Shown here piece by piece: positions 52,278 through 61,881 of a stretch of 64,000 nucleotides of DNA. Below the pieces are notes generated by a model that saw only the letters and a program-made list of their open reading frames with translations, was not told where the DNA came from and did no database searches. Each line of letters opens with the position of its first letter. Position 1 is the first letter of the stretch. The stretch is from contig CAZMNW010000025.1 in the NCBI GenBank assembly GCA_964567755.1, positions 1 to 64,000 on the forward strand, in the 5' to 3' direction. Position numbers and translations under genes: made by a program. Source of the stretch: DASRJW01 sp964567755 (GTDB lineage: Bacteria; Krumholzibacteriota; Krumholzibacteriia; G020349025).

Positions 52278-53678
52278 TCAGGTCCGCACGCGCACGCGGT
52301 AGATGAGCGTCGTCTTGCCGTTGGCTGGCACGGGGAGCGTGAACACGGCGGTCGCGGCATCTTTCTTGAGCGCCGGGTGCGAGCTGTCGAGGATCTTCCA
52401 ATCGCCATGCAGCACTTCTTCCACCGCCACTTGCACGCTTGCGTCCTTGTGATTGCGCAGCTCGACTTCGACCGCGGATTCGATCACGTGGTCGTCGATG
52501 CGTTGGAAATCGGTCTGCACGTGAGTGCCGACGATGTCGAAGGCACGGCCGACGCTGAACTCCAGTGTTTCGTCCTTGGGAGTGTGGCGCACGCGGTTCT
52601 CGCCGAGGAATTGCGGCGCGCCGTCGCGATCGCGCTTGTAGACGCGCACGATCCCTTGCGGGATCGGCTGCCCCAAGCCGTTGTCGCGCGCATTGCGGAA
52701 GGAAAGTGTGACCTCCACCGGCTCGGCGTCGTTGGAGCGATATCCTGGCGACAGCACCACGTGCGGCGCACCGCGGAGCGTGTAGCCCTTGGTGATCGCG
52801 ACCCCTTCGGCATCGAAGAACAGGACTTGCTTCTGCTGCCGGTCGAGCACGTCGGTGCGGCGCTCGAGCGTGTAGAGGTGGTACTCGAACAGGGACTCTT
52901 CTTGGAACTGCGGCCGTCGCCCGCCGTTGGTGGCGACCGCCATCTCCATGCCCTTGTCGAACATCTGCGTCACGCGGTTGACGTCGCCGGCCACCAGCTT
53001 GAGCTCTGCGTTGCGAAAGCTGCCGCCGCTATTGTTGTCGAGGGTCACCCAGCCGGTGAGCGCCGCCTTGGCCTCGCTCTCGTCGAGGAGGAGCACGTAA
53101 TCGGCGCGCCAGGAGAACCCGCGCGACAAATACGTCACCTCGACGTCGCGCTCGCCCGCGCTCTTGGCGTCGAGCGTCCACACCAAGGTCGGGGTCGCGA
53201 TCAGCTCCTGCGGGATGGCGTCGAGCACGACATCGCCCGGCAGCTCGAAGACGATCTTACCGTCCAGGTCGTAGACATAGCCCTCGTTGGCCGCTAGCAG
53301 CTTGGCGCGGCCATACGTGCCTTCCTTGGTCCGGTAACCGACCTCGCGCCCGACGTACTTTTCCATGAGCTTGGCGCGCGAAATGAGGTCGTACTCGTAA
53401 TTCTGTTCCACCAGGTGCAAGGTCCCGGTGCCGAGGGGCTGCAAATGCACGGTCGCCGGATCGACCCCCGTGGTGACATCCTCGTAGCGCAGGCGGTAGA
53501 CACCGCTTTGCGTCGGAATCGACCTCCGCTCCCGCACCAGGCTCAGGTCGTTGTTGTAGATGGTGAGGCTCACGTCCTTGCGGGCCGTCGCATTGCTGGC
53601 GCGATCCTGCGCGTGGACGGCGGCCGCGGATCCGAGCAACACCAGGGCTGCCGCGGCATGCACGGGTCGTAGTCGCAT
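52278..53678 (-). CDS. DUF4139 domain secreted protein
   Basis: 466 residues with a Sec signal peptide (AAAALVLLGSAAAVHAQ, cut near 23). The N-terminal part (VSLTIYNNDLSLVRERRSI, then YEDVTTGVDPATVHLQPL) resembles the DUF4140-like cap; the main part is DUF4139-like: VEVTYLSRGFSWRADYVLLL, GWVTLDNNSGGSFRNAELKLVAGDV, GIVRVYKRDRDGAPQFLGENR and VEVELRNHKDASVQVAVEEVL, ending in a beta-rich C terminus. Members are predicted periplasmic or surface proteins with no known function. GGAGGAG precedes the ATG. Confidence 0.88.
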   Translation of the reverse strand: MRLRPVHAAAALVLLGSAAAVHAQDRASNATARKDVSLTIYNNDLSLVRERRSIPTQSGVYRLRYEDVTTGVDPATVHLQPLGTGTLHLVEQNYEYDLISRAKLMEKYVGREVGYRTKEGTYGRAKLLAANEGYVYDLDGKIVFELPGDVVLDAIPQELIATPTLVWTLDAKSAGERDVEVTYLSRGFSWRADYVLLLDESEAKAALTGWVTLDNNSGGSFRNAELKLVAGDVNRVTQMFDKGMEMAVATNGGRRPQFQEESLFEYHLYTLERRTDVLDRQQKQVLFFDAEGVAITKGYTLRGAPHVVLSPGYRSNDAEPVEVTLSFRNARDNGLGQPIPQGIVRVYKRDRDGAPQFLGENRVRHTPKDETLEFSVGRAFDIVGTHVQTDFQRIDDHVIESAVEVELRNHKDASVQVAVEEVLHGDWKILDSSHPALKKDAATAVFTLPVPANGKTTLIYRVRVRT

Positions 53679-53813
53679 CGTTCTCCTCCAAGCTGGCGCG
53701 TTGCAGGCCGGCACGCTTCGAAGCACGGCCTGCCGCGCTTGCACAGTTCTACCGCTTTGGAGCGCGTTTATTCCACTCATCTCGTCGCCGCGCCGGCAGT
53801 GGAATCGCCGTCC

Positions 53814-53843
53814 TTGAGCAGCCTCGCAGCCGGTTGCTAAGGT
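53814..53843 (+). promoter_or_regulatory. Promoter of the helicase-nuclease fusion gene
   Basis: -35 TTGAGC (53814-53819), 18-base spacer, -10 TAAGGT (53838-53843), ending six bases before the ATG with no ribosome site, so the mRNA should be leaderless. Confidence 0.5.
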
Positions 53844-53849
53844 TCCACA

Positions 53850-56843
53850 ATGTTCGAATCGCTGCTGCGCGATCTGCGCGCCGACGACTGGTTTCAGGCT
53901 GCGCTTGCCGCGAGCCAAGTTCAGGATCGCCGTGTCGCGACCTTGACCGAGCTCGCGTTGCGCGACGACTTGGCGGAGGCGTTGGGGCGCCTGGGCGTCC
54001 CACGGCTCTTTTCGCACCAGGCCGAGACACTGCAGCACGCCCGAGAAGGCCGCAACGTCGTCATCGCCACCCCGACGGCGAGCGGCAAGACGCTGTGCTT
54101 CAACCTCCCGGTGCTCGAAACGGTGCTGGCGGCGCGCGATGCCGGCCGCGACGCGCGCGCCCTCTACCTCTTCCCGCTCAAGGCACTGGAACAGGATCAG
54201 CTCAAGAACCTGCATCGGCTGCGCGATGCGATCGGCTTGCGCGAGAGCTTCCGCGCCGCCATCCTCGATGGCGACACGCCCCAAGCCGAGCGCCGGCGCC
54301 TGCAGCAAGATCCGCCGCACCTGCTGCTCACCAACCCCGACATGCTACACGCATCGCTGTTGCCGGGACACGAACGTTGGGCGCCATTTTTCACCGGGCT
54401 CAAGTGGATCGTCCTCGACGAGTTGCACACCTATCGCGGCGTCTTCGGCTCGCACGTGCTGCAGATCCTGCGGCGACTGCGGCGACTCGCGGCGCACTAC
54501 GGTGCCGCGCCGCAGGTGATCGCGGCCTCCGCCACCATCCGCAACCCTGGCGAGCTGGCGCGCGCTCTCTTCGGCCTGCCCTTCACCACTGTGACCACGA
54601 GTGGTGCCCCCGCCGGACCGCGGTCCGTGTTCTTGCTCGACCCCGCATCGCACGCCCTCGACTTCGCCACCACTCTCTTCGGTCGCTGCATCCTGGGCGG
54701 CGTCAAGACCATTGCCTTCTGCAACTCGCGGCGCGCCACCGAACTGCTCTATACCTGGGCTCTCGAACGATTTCCGGACCTGCGCGGTCGCATCAGCGCC
54801 TATCGTTCCGGATACTTGGCGGAAGAACGTCGTGAGATCGAAGCCGCGCTGTTCGGCGGTCGCCTGCACGGGGTCATCTCGACCAGCGCCCTCGAGCTCG
54901 GCATCGATGTCGGTGGCATGGACGCCTGCATTCTCGTCGGCTACCCGGGCAGCATCATGTCCACTTGGCAACGCGGCGGCCGCGCCGGACGCGGGGATGG
55001 GCCTTCCGGCTTGTTTCTCGTCGCCGGGCACGACGCGCTCGATCAGTACTACGTCTCTTCTCCGCAGGATTTCTTTCGCGCCACCCCGGAGCCGGCGATC
55101 GTCGACGCCACCAATCCCGCCATTCGCGCCGCACATTTGTTGTGCGCCGGCGCCGAACAACCGCTGCGCCACGACGAACCGGCCCTGGAGGACATCGACT
55201 GGCCCGCGGCGCGCGCCGATTTGCAACGCCGCGGCCAGCTGCTGCAGAGCGTCGACGGCGAATTCTGGATGCCGCTGCAATTGCGACCGCACCGGCTCGT
55301 GGATATCCGGCAAATCGGCGAAACCTACACCATTCATCATGAGGATCAGCCGCGCCGCGTGCTCGGCACGGTGGGCGGCGCGCGCGTCTTCGCCGAGTGT
55401 CACGAGGGCGCGGTGTACTTGCACCGTGGCGCGCATTTGCGAGTGACGAGCCTCGACATCGAGCATCGTCGCGTGCGTGTCGCGGCCGCGGACGGCACCT
55501 TCTACACCCAGCCGCGCGCCGCCAAACACACCGAGATCCTGGAGATCCTCGCCACGCGCATGGTGGGCGCCACACCGGCGCACTTCGGCCGGCTGCGTAT
55601 CACCCAACGCATCACCGGGTTCGAAAAGCGCGCCACCTTCGACCAGAAGCTGCTCGGAACCTTCGATCTCGAGTTGCCGTCCACGATCTACGAAACCGAG
55701 GGACTCTGGCTCGAGATCGCTTCGGGAGTGCTGCACGCGCTCGAATCCGCCAGCCGCCATCGCATGGGGAGCCTGCATGCGATCGAGCATGCCTGCATCG
55801 CCTTGTCGCCGCTCTTCATGCTGTGCGATGCGGCCGATCTCGGCGGCATTACCTTCCCCGAACACGGCCAGGTGCCAGGCGGCGCCATCTTCGTCTACGA
55901 CACCACCCCGGGCGGAATTGGCCTCACCCGCCGCACGTTCGAGCTGTTGCACGATCTGCTCGCCACCGTCCTGCACCGCATCGAGGATTGCCCCTGCGAC
56001 GACGGCTGTCCGGGCTGCGTGCACTCGCCGCGTTGCGGCGCCGGCAACTATCCGCTCGACAAGCGCGGCGCCGAGAAAGCGCTGCATCTCCTGCTCGGGC
56101 ACGAGCCGATTCCGTCGCTGCCACCGCGGACCGTGCCGGTGCCCCCGCTGCCGCCGGCTTTGCCACCGCCGGTGTTGGCCCAGCCGCCGCCACTCTGCCC
56201 GATGCGCGATCTCCGCGTGCTCACCTTCGATCTCGAGACGCGCTATGCCGCGAGCGAAATCGGCGGCTGGCGCCACATCGACCGCATGCGACTCGCGCTC
56301 GCCGTCGTCTACGACGAAACGACGCAGCGCTTCCGTTGCTATCGCGAGCAAGACGTCGATGCGCTCGTGGACGCGCTTTTCACCGCCGACTTGGTGGTGG
56401 GGTTCAACGTGCTGCGCTTCGACTATGTCGTGCTCGGCGCCTATACGCGGCGACTGCTGGCGCATGTGCCGACGTTCGACATTCTGCATGCGCTGCGCCA
56501 GCAATTGGGATTCCGCACTTCGCTCGCCAACTTGGCCGGGGCCACGCTCGGAGCCGCCAAATCTGCCGACGGCCTGCAGTCCATCCTCTGGGTCCGCCAA
56601 GGGCGGTGGGACTTGGTCGAGTCCTATTGCCAGCACGATGTCGAGCTCACGCGTGCGCTCTTCCGCCACGCGTTGACCCAGGGCACACTGTGCTTCGATC
56701 GGCGTGGCGTCCGCTTCCGGACCCCCCCTCTCGACTGGGAACTGCGGGCTCTCGTCGATACGGCACGCCGCAACAGCGCCGCGCACCTGCGCACATCGTC
56801 GAGTCGCCTGTTCGCACCACTGCCCCCCGCAACCGCTTGGTAG
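53850..56843 (+). CDS. MrfA/YprA-type helicase fused to an MrfB/YprB-like RNase H exonuclease
   Basis: 997 residues. Superfamily 2 helicase (about 50-440): ATPTASGKT (73-81), LFPLKALEQDQ, LDELHTYRGVFG (DEAH-like box), ASATIRNP, TSALELGIDVGGMDA and the arginine-finger block STWQRGGRAGRG. A DUF1998-type domain follows, with four cysteines CPCDDGCPGCVHSPRCG (about 713-730) expected to bind zinc. A Pro-rich linker (PPRTVPVPPLPPALPPPV) leads to an RNase H-fold 3'-5' exonuclease (about 785-960) with FDLET (DxE), VGFNVLRFDYVVLGAYTRR and YCQHDVELTRALF supplying DEDD residues. In Bacillus the two activities are separate proteins, MrfA and MrfB, in mitomycin-type DNA damage repair. Confidence 0.92.
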   Translation: MFESLLRDLRADDWFQAALAASQVQDRRVATLTELALRDDLAEALGRLGVPRLFSHQAETLQHAREGRNVVIATPTASGKTLCFNLPVLETVLAARDAGRDARALYLFPLKALEQDQLKNLHRLRDAIGLRESFRAAILDGDTPQAERRRLQQDPPHLLLTNPDMLHASLLPGHERWAPFFTGLKWIVLDELHTYRGVFGSHVLQILRRLRRLAAHYGAAPQVIAASATIRNPGELARALFGLPFTTVTTSGAPAGPRSVFLLDPASHALDFATTLFGRCILGGVKTIAFCNSRRATELLYTWALERFPDLRGRISAYRSGYLAEERREIEAALFGGRLHGVISTSALELGIDVGGMDACILVGYPGSIMSTWQRGGRAGRGDGPSGLFLVAGHDALDQYYVSSPQDFFRATPEPAIVDATNPAIRAAHLLCAGAEQPLRHDEPALEDIDWPAARADLQRRGQLLQSVDGEFWMPLQLRPHRLVDIRQIGETYTIHHEDQPRRVLGTVGGARVFAECHEGAVYLHRGAHLRVTSLDIEHRRVRVAAADGTFYTQPRAAKHTEILEILATRMVGATPAHFGRLRITQRITGFEKRATFDQKLLGTFDLELPSTIYETEGLWLEIASGVLHALESASRHRMGSLHAIEHACIALSPLFMLCDAADLGGITFPEHGQVPGGAIFVYDTTPGGIGLTRRTFELLHDLLATVLHRIEDCPCDDGCPGCVHSPRCGAGNYPLDKRGAEKALHLLLGHEPIPSLPPRTVPVPPLPPALPPPVLAQPPPLCPMRDLRVLTFDLETRYAASEIGGWRHIDRMRLALAVVYDETTQRFRCYREQDVDALVDALFTADLVVGFNVLRFDYVVLGAYTRRLLAHVPTFDILHALRQQLGFRTSLANLAGATLGAAKSADGLQSILWVRQGRWDLVESYCQHDVELTRALFRHALTQGTLCFDRRGVRFRTPPLDWELRALVDTARRNSAAHLRTSSSRLFAPLPPATAW

Positions 56844-56924
56844 CCTCTGCTTCGGCGCGCATCGGCTATCATGCGCGCGGCCACCGTCGCGCGACCCCGA
56901 GGCGCACCCGGACCCTGGAGAAGG

Positions 56925-59009
56925 ATGCGGAATCGAAGCGTGTGGATCGCAGCCGCTCTCGTGCTGTTGGGCCTGGCGCTCCGGCTCGTCGGCATCGACT
57001 GGGGACTGCCGCAGGTCTACGAGGAGGCCTATCCGTTCAAGAAGGCCTGGCCAATGTGGGGCTTCGGGCCGGATCGCGCGCTCGATCTCAACCCGCATTT
57101 CTTCAACTACCCGACGTTGTATTTCTACGTGCAGTGGCTCGGGCAAGGATTGCTCTTCTTGTTGTTGCGCACGTTCGGCGCGGTGCATTCGGTGCTGGAT
57201 TATCGCGTCTTGTTCGAGCTCGACAAGACACCCTTCTACATCATGGGACGCACCCTCACCGTGTTGTTCGCGGGTGGGACAGTGCTGGTCACTTTTCTCA
57301 TGAGCCGTCGCGTGTGCAGCACCGCCATCGGCGCGCTCGCGGCCTTCCTCGTCGCGGTGAACGCGTTTCACATCACCAAGTCGCAGGTGGTCGAGGTCGA
57401 CGTGCCGCTCACCTTCTTCGTCATGCTGACGCTCACCTTCACGTTGCGCGTACTCGAGGAGCCGAGCTGGCGTCATTCCCTCCTCGCTGGAATGTGCGGT
57501 GGGTTGGCCACGTCCACCAAGTACTCCGGCCTGTTCCTGGTGCTGCCGATCCTGGCGGCACACTGGCTGGCGCTGCGCCGGAGCGAGCGCGAACAGCAGT
57601 CGGCACCCCGGCCGAGTGCGCCCACACGTCGCGCCTCCGGGCGCCCGCGCACCCCGCACAAGAGCCCCACCCTGGACAGCCACGCGGGTGCGAAGCATCG
57701 GCGCTTGCTGGTCCAGCCGCTCGCTGCCCTGGCAGTCTTCGTGCTCGCGCTCGTCCTCACCTCGCCGTTCATCGTGCTCGACTTCGAGAACTTCCGGATC
57801 GGCTTCAACTACGAACGTGACCACATGCAGACGGGCCACTTCGGTTTGGATCACTCGCCAGCCATTTTCTTCTACTTGCGCGTGCTCGCCACCACCCTGC
57901 TCGGTTGGCCCATGGCACTTCTCTCCCTGGCAGCGCTGGTGGTTCTGGCCGGCATCCGCCGCCAGGGTTGGGCGCTCGTCCTCGCCGTGTTCCCGGTGGC
58001 GTATGTGGCTGCGATCAGCTCGTTCTCGATGAAAGCCGATCGCTACGTGCTGCCGCTCGTGCCCATCGCCTGCGTGCTGGCCAGTGCGCTCGTGGGCGAG
58101 ATCTGCGCGCACGTGCGCCGCATTCGCCCCAGTCTCGTCCTCGCCACGGGTGCCGGCCTGGGGCTGCTGCTCGCCGCGCCGTCTTTCGTCGGTTACGCGC
58201 GCGGGTTGTCGCGCCTGCGCGACGACACGCGCACGCTCGCACGCCGCTGGCTGGAGGCCAACGTCCCCACCGGCGCCTGGGTCGCAAGCGAGTCCTACGG
58301 CCCGGAGCCCACCAGCGCCATCGATCTCGCCAGCGTCAGCCTGGATCTGCGCCAGCGCATCTACGACCAGCTCGGCAGCGCCAAGGTGTACGCGATGTTC
58401 CCGATCCCGATGTTGCAGGTGCGCTCCGAGCTCATGTCGGTGTTCTACGACATGCGCTACTACCGCGACTTCGCCGATTACATCGTGACCAGCAGCTCGG
58501 TCAGCTCGCGCTACCGCAAGGACCCGCGCCTCTTCGCCCCGATGCTCGCTTTCTACGATTCGCTCGATGCGCACTTCGAGCTCGTGCGCGAGCTCGATGC
58601 CAAAGACGGCATCGGGCCGCGGTTGCGCATCTACAAGAACCCGCGCTTCGACCAGGTCTTCGCCGCGCGCGACAGCGTGCCGACGCCGATGGCGCTGCCG
58701 CCGCTGGTGGAGACCGTCGATGGCAGCGTCGGACCTTTCTATCAGCGCATGGGAGTGAACTTGGAAGCCTTTGGTTTCGACACCCAGGCGGCGGATGCCT
58801 ATCTCTTGGCCACGAGATACACCGAACCGAGCCCGGCATTTCGTTTCAACTGCGTGACGGGCGCGCTGCGCTGCTACTTGCACGCCGGGCGCGGCCCCGA
58901 GTTCTTGGCGCTCCTGGATCAGGTCGAGCGCGGAGCGCAGAGCGCCGAAGAACGCGAGTACTGGCAGGGGCTGCGCCGGCAAGTGATGTCAGAGGCGGCC
59001 AAACCATGA
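56925..59009 (+). CDS. GT39/ArnT-like integral membrane glycosyltransferase
   Basis: 694-residue membrane protein. The first loop WGLPQVYEEAYPFKKAWPMW and later HITKSQVVEVDVPLTFFVMLTL resemble the PMT/ArnT dolichol- or undecaprenyl-phosphate-sugar transferases; about 11 hydrophobic segments lie between residues 5 and 470, broken by a charged loop (about 225-265) rich in Arg and Ser. The C-terminal 220 residues are soluble (periplasmic or cytosolic) and carry no recognised catalytic motif. GGAG before the ATG at 56925 favours this start; an ATG at 56871 would overlap a possible -10. The stop overlaps the next gene by four bases. Confidence 0.85.
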   Translation: MRNRSVWIAAALVLLGLALRLVGIDWGLPQVYEEAYPFKKAWPMWGFGPDRALDLNPHFFNYPTLYFYVQWLGQGLLFLLLRTFGAVHSVLDYRVLFELDKTPFYIMGRTLTVLFAGGTVLVTFLMSRRVCSTAIGALAAFLVAVNAFHITKSQVVEVDVPLTFFVMLTLTFTLRVLEEPSWRHSLLAGMCGGLATSTKYSGLFLVLPILAAHWLALRRSEREQQSAPRPSAPTRRASGRPRTPHKSPTLDSHAGAKHRRLLVQPLAALAVFVLALVLTSPFIVLDFENFRIGFNYERDHMQTGHFGLDHSPAIFFYLRVLATTLLGWPMALLSLAALVVLAGIRRQGWALVLAVFPVAYVAAISSFSMKADRYVLPLVPIACVLASALVGEICAHVRRIRPSLVLATGAGLGLLLAAPSFVGYARGLSRLRDDTRTLARRWLEANVPTGAWVASESYGPEPTSAIDLASVSLDLRQRIYDQLGSAKVYAMFPIPMLQVRSELMSVFYDMRYYRDFADYIVTSSSVSSRYRKDPRLFAPMLAFYDSLDAHFELVRELDAKDGIGPRLRIYKNPRFDQVFAARDSVPTPMALPPLVETVDGSVGPFYQRMGVNLEAFGFDTQAADAYLLATRYTEPSPAFRFNCVTGALRCYLHAGRGPEFLALLDQVERGAQSAEEREYWQGLRRQVMSEAAKP

Positions 59010-60235
59010 AGAGCGCTGCGCGCAGCCTGCAGGCCCATCGCGCCCCCTCGGTGCTGCTGTTGGTCGAGAACCACTCGGTGCCCGCCGACCGCAGAGTGTG
59101 GGCAGAAGCCCGCAGCTTGGCGAGCGCCGGCTACCGCGTATCGGTGATTTGCCCGCGCGGGCGCCACACCGATCGTGAAGCCGAGGTGGTGCTGGACGGA
59201 ATCGCCATCCATCGCTTCGCCATGCCCTTCGATGGCCCGCGCCGCTTCAACTTCGCGCTCGAATACGCGTGGGCCTTTCTCGCCTGCACCACGCTCCTCC
59301 TCCGCGTCTGGCGCCGCCAGGGCCTCGACGTGCTGCACGTCGGCAATCCGCCGGATCTGTTCTTCCCCCTCGGGTGGCTGATGCATGCCTGCGGCAAGCG
59401 TTTCGTCTTCGACCAACACGACCTGTGTGCCGAGACCTACCTGTCCAAATTCACCGGCGTGCGCCCGGGGTTCTTGCATCGCATCCTGCTGTGGATGGAG
59501 AAACGCAGTTACGCCACCGCCCATCTCGTGATCGCCACCAACGAATCGTATCGCGCCGTCGCCGAGCAGCGCGGTGACGTGCCGCCCGATCGCGTCTTCG
59601 TGGTGCGCAACAGCCCCGACCGCCGCTTGTTCCAGCCGCAACCGCCGCGGCCAGAGCTCAAGCGCGGCTTCCCGTATCTGATCGCCTATGTCGGCGTGAT
59701 GGCACGACAAGACGGAGTCGACTTGTTGCTGCGCGCTGCGCACCATGTCGTGCACGAGCTCGGACGCGACGACGTGCTGTTCGTCCTCGTCGGTACCGGC
59801 GATGCGTGGGACGAATTGCGCCGCCTGCATGCCGCGCTCGACCTCGAGCGTCAGGTCGTCATGACCGGACGCATTCCCGACCAGCCGATGCTCGAGATTC
59901 TGGCGACCGCGGACGTCTGCGCTTCTCCGGATCCATTCAATCCCCTGAACGACGTGTCGACGATGACCAAGGTCATGGAGTTCATGGCGCTCGGCAAGCC
60001 CATGGTGTCCTTCGATCTCAAAGAGGCGCGGTTTTCGGCCGGCGATGCGGCCGTCTACGTGCCGAACAACGATGTGTGCGCTTTCGGACGGGCGCTAGTG
60101 GAGCTGCTCGACGACCCAGAAAGACGCGAACGCATGGGGCAAACTGGTCTCCGGCGCATTCGCGACGAGATCGGCTGGGAGCGCTCGGAAACGCAGCTCC
60201 TCGCCGCCTACCGTCGACTGCTCAACCCGCGCTGA
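59006..60235 (+). CDS. Family 4 glycosyltransferase
   Basis: 409-residue GT-B enzyme. N-terminal half: VLLLVENHSVPADRRVWAEA, GYRVSVICPRG and VLHVGNPPDLFFPL; C-terminal half: PYLIAYVGVMARQDGVDLLL, LVGTGDAWDEL, VVMTGRIPDQPMLEILATAD and the nucleotide-sugar binding PFNPLNDVSTMTKVMEFMALG, close to the E(x7)E motif of GT4. It builds surface glycan from a nucleotide sugar; the specific sugar is unknown. Coupled to the GT39-like gene by an ATGA overlap. Its 3' end overlaps the convergent rluD by 14 bases. Confidence 0.93.
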   Translation: MKSAARSLQAHRAPSVLLLVENHSVPADRRVWAEARSLASAGYRVSVICPRGRHTDREAEVVLDGIAIHRFAMPFDGPRRFNFALEYAWAFLACTTLLLRVWRRQGLDVLHVGNPPDLFFPLGWLMHACGKRFVFDQHDLCAETYLSKFTGVRPGFLHRILLWMEKRSYATAHLVIATNESYRAVAEQRGDVPPDRVFVVRNSPDRRLFQPQPPRPELKRGFPYLIAYVGVMARQDGVDLLLRAAHHVVHELGRDDVLFVLVGTGDAWDELRRLHAALDLERQVVMTGRIPDQPMLEILATADVCASPDPFNPLNDVSTMTKVMEFMALGKPMVSFDLKEARFSAGDAAVYVPNNDVCAFGRALVELLDDPERRERMGQTGLRRIRDEIGWERSETQLLAAYRRLLNPR

Positions 60236-61208
60236 GCGCCTGCACGAGGGCGCGAATGTCGGCAGGAAGCGGTGTGGTGAAACACAAGCGCAAGCCAGTA
60301 GTCGGATGCGTGAACTCGAGGCGCGAGGCGTGCAACGCCAGTCGCGCCACCGCCCCCGGCGGCGATGCCACCGGAGCGCCGTAGATCGGATCGCCCCACA
60401 GCGGCGTCCCAAGCGCCTGCAGGTGCACGCGAATCTGATGCGTTCTCCCGGTGTCGAGCTCGAGACGCAGCAACGCGGCACGGTGCAGGCGCCGCAGCAG
60501 CCGGTAGTGCGTGCGCGCCGCACGCGGCCGTAAATCCAGCCGCGGATCGCTGTAGCCGCTCGCCGACACGTGCGGCGTCCAGCCGCGCCACGCAGCGGCC
60601 GCGTCGGCGCTCTGCACTTGCATGCGCGTCGGCCGCCGCGGGTCACGGCCAATGGGAAGATCGATCGTGCCCCGGAATGCGAGCGGCTCGCCGTGCACGA
60701 CCCCGAGGTACTGCCGTCGCATGCCGCGCTCCTCGACGTGCTGTGACAAGCGCCGGCGCGCTTCGCGATGCTTGGCCACCACGAGCAGCCCCGACGTGGC
60801 GCGATCCAATCGATGCACGATGCCGACGTCGTCGGCCGCTTCGCCACGACTGCGCAGCAGATGGTGCACGCCGTTCAACAGCGTGTGGCGGAACTCGCGT
60901 CCCACCGGGTGCACGAGCAGGCCGCTCGGCTTGTCGACGACGAGAAGATCCGCGTCCTCGTGCACGATCTGAAGCGCGACGGGCTCGGAGGCGAGTTCGA
61001 GGCCACGCGCCACCACCGCCGGCAGCGTCACGACCTCGCCGCCATGCAGGCGATGGTTGGGTTTGACGCTCTGGCCTCCGACGAGGACATCGCCGCGTTC
61101 GATATGGCGCTGGATGCGGCTGCGCGAGACTTGCGCCAGCTGACTCGTGAGGTAGCGATCGAGGCGGGTAGGTTGGCGCAGGCGGACGATGATGCGTTCG
61201 GGTTGCAT
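60222..61208 (-). CDS. rluD: Large-subunit rRNA pseudouridine synthase RluD-like
   Basis: 328 residues: S4-type RNA-binding domain (about 15-70, LDRYLTSQLAQVSRSRIQRHIERG) and RluA-family catalytic domain: LLVVDKPSGLLVHPVG, IVHRLDRATSGLLVVAK with the catalytic Asp in HRLDRATSG, LRLELDTGRTHQIRVHLQAL and PLWGDPIYG. RluD isomerises U1911, U1915 and U1917 in helix 69 of 23S rRNA; the closest paralogue (RluC) would need a phylogeny to exclude. Follows ptsN by 30 bases and is probably cotranscribed. Confidence 0.93.
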   Translation of the reverse strand: MQPERIIVRLRQPTRLDRYLTSQLAQVSRSRIQRHIERGDVLVGGQSVKPNHRLHGGEVVTLPAVVARGLELASEPVALQIVHEDADLLVVDKPSGLLVHPVGREFRHTLLNGVHHLLRSRGEAADDVGIVHRLDRATSGLLVVAKHREARRRLSQHVEERGMRRQYLGVVHGEPLAFRGTIDLPIGRDPRRPTRMQVQSADAAAAWRGWTPHVSASGYSDPRLDLRPRAARTHYRLLRRLHRAALLRLELDTGRTHQIRVHLQALGTPLWGDPIYGAPVASPPGAVARLALHASRLEFTHPTTGLRLCFTTPLPADIRALVQALSAG

Positions 61209-61238
61209 GGCGGCCCCCGTGGCCCGAATGGCTCGGCC

Positions 61239-61691
61239 TCATTCCTCGCTACGGAAGATGCCCAGGACATCTTCGGCCGTCACCACGGCGCGCAGACCTT
61301 GCTTGAAATCCTCGCTCTGCAAAAGGCGTGACACGCGGGCCAGCAACTTGACGTAAACGTTGCTCGCGCTCTTGGGGCCGACCGCCATGAACACCAGGTC
61401 CACCGGCTGGCCGTCGAGCGCCGCGAACTCCACCGGCCGCCCAGTGCGCGCGAACACCAGAGCCAACGATTGAACGTCGTTGGAGAGCGCGTGCGGCAAC
61501 GCGATGCCGCCGCCGATCCCAGTGCTCATGACGTGCTCGCGCTTGAGCAGCTCGCGCATGATCACCTGGGCTTCGACGACACGCCCGCTGTGAACGAGCA
61601 GATCCACCATCTGCTGCAGCAGGTGCTCCTTGTCCGCGGCTTCCAGACCGAGGGCGATGAGATCTGGTGCCGCATAGTCCACGATGTGCAC
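61239..61691 (-). CDS. ptsN: PTS EIIA-like protein (PtsN family)
   Basis: 150-residue PTS EIIA domain of the fructose/nitrogen type. Diagnostic HIVDYAAPDLIALGLEA start, EHVMSTGIGGGIALPHA with the phosphorylated His in ALPHAL, VEFAALDGQPVDLVFM and a C-terminal DFKQGLRAVVTAEDVL helix. In most bacteria PtsN is regulatory, reporting phosphorylation state to K+ and stress systems. I put the start at GTG 61691 (GGAGG seven bases before it), which matches the normal N terminus; a longer frame begins at ATG 61730. No EI or HPr gene is nearby. Confidence 0.92.
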   Translation of the reverse strand: MHIVDYAAPDLIALGLEAADKEHLLQQMVDLLVHSGRVVEAQVIMRELLKREHVMSTGIGGGIALPHALSNDVQSLALVFARTGRPVEFAALDGQPVDLVFMAVGPKSASNVYVKLLARVSRLLQSEDFKQGLRAVVTAEDVLGIFRSEE

Positions 61692-61751
61692 GATCGAGCC
61701 TCCAGCCGCAGTCTCGACGCTCGTCTCCATGGATGGAAGAAAAACCCAGAC

Positions 61752-61780
61752 AAGCTAACCGCAACCGCAGGCGGTGTCAA
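61752..61780 (-). promoter_or_regulatory. Promoter of ptsN
   Basis: Minus strand: perfect -35 TTGACA (61780-61775), 17-base spacer, -10 TAGCTT (61757-61752). Confidence 0.65.
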
Positions 61781-61881
61781 CCGCAGTCTGGAAGGGTGCG
61801 CGGCCGCAGGGCCGCAATGGAACGCTTTCTGCACCGGTCGTTCTTGGCCAACGTTGCGTCGTCCGGAGGGGAGGCGGTCGC

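Noticed and set aside
54345..58982. A 1545-codon open frame on the minus strand
   Set aside because: It lies antisense to the helicase-nuclease and the glycosyltransferase, has no domain pattern, and its composition (His, Gln, Arg, Glu rich) is that of a GC-rich shadow frame.
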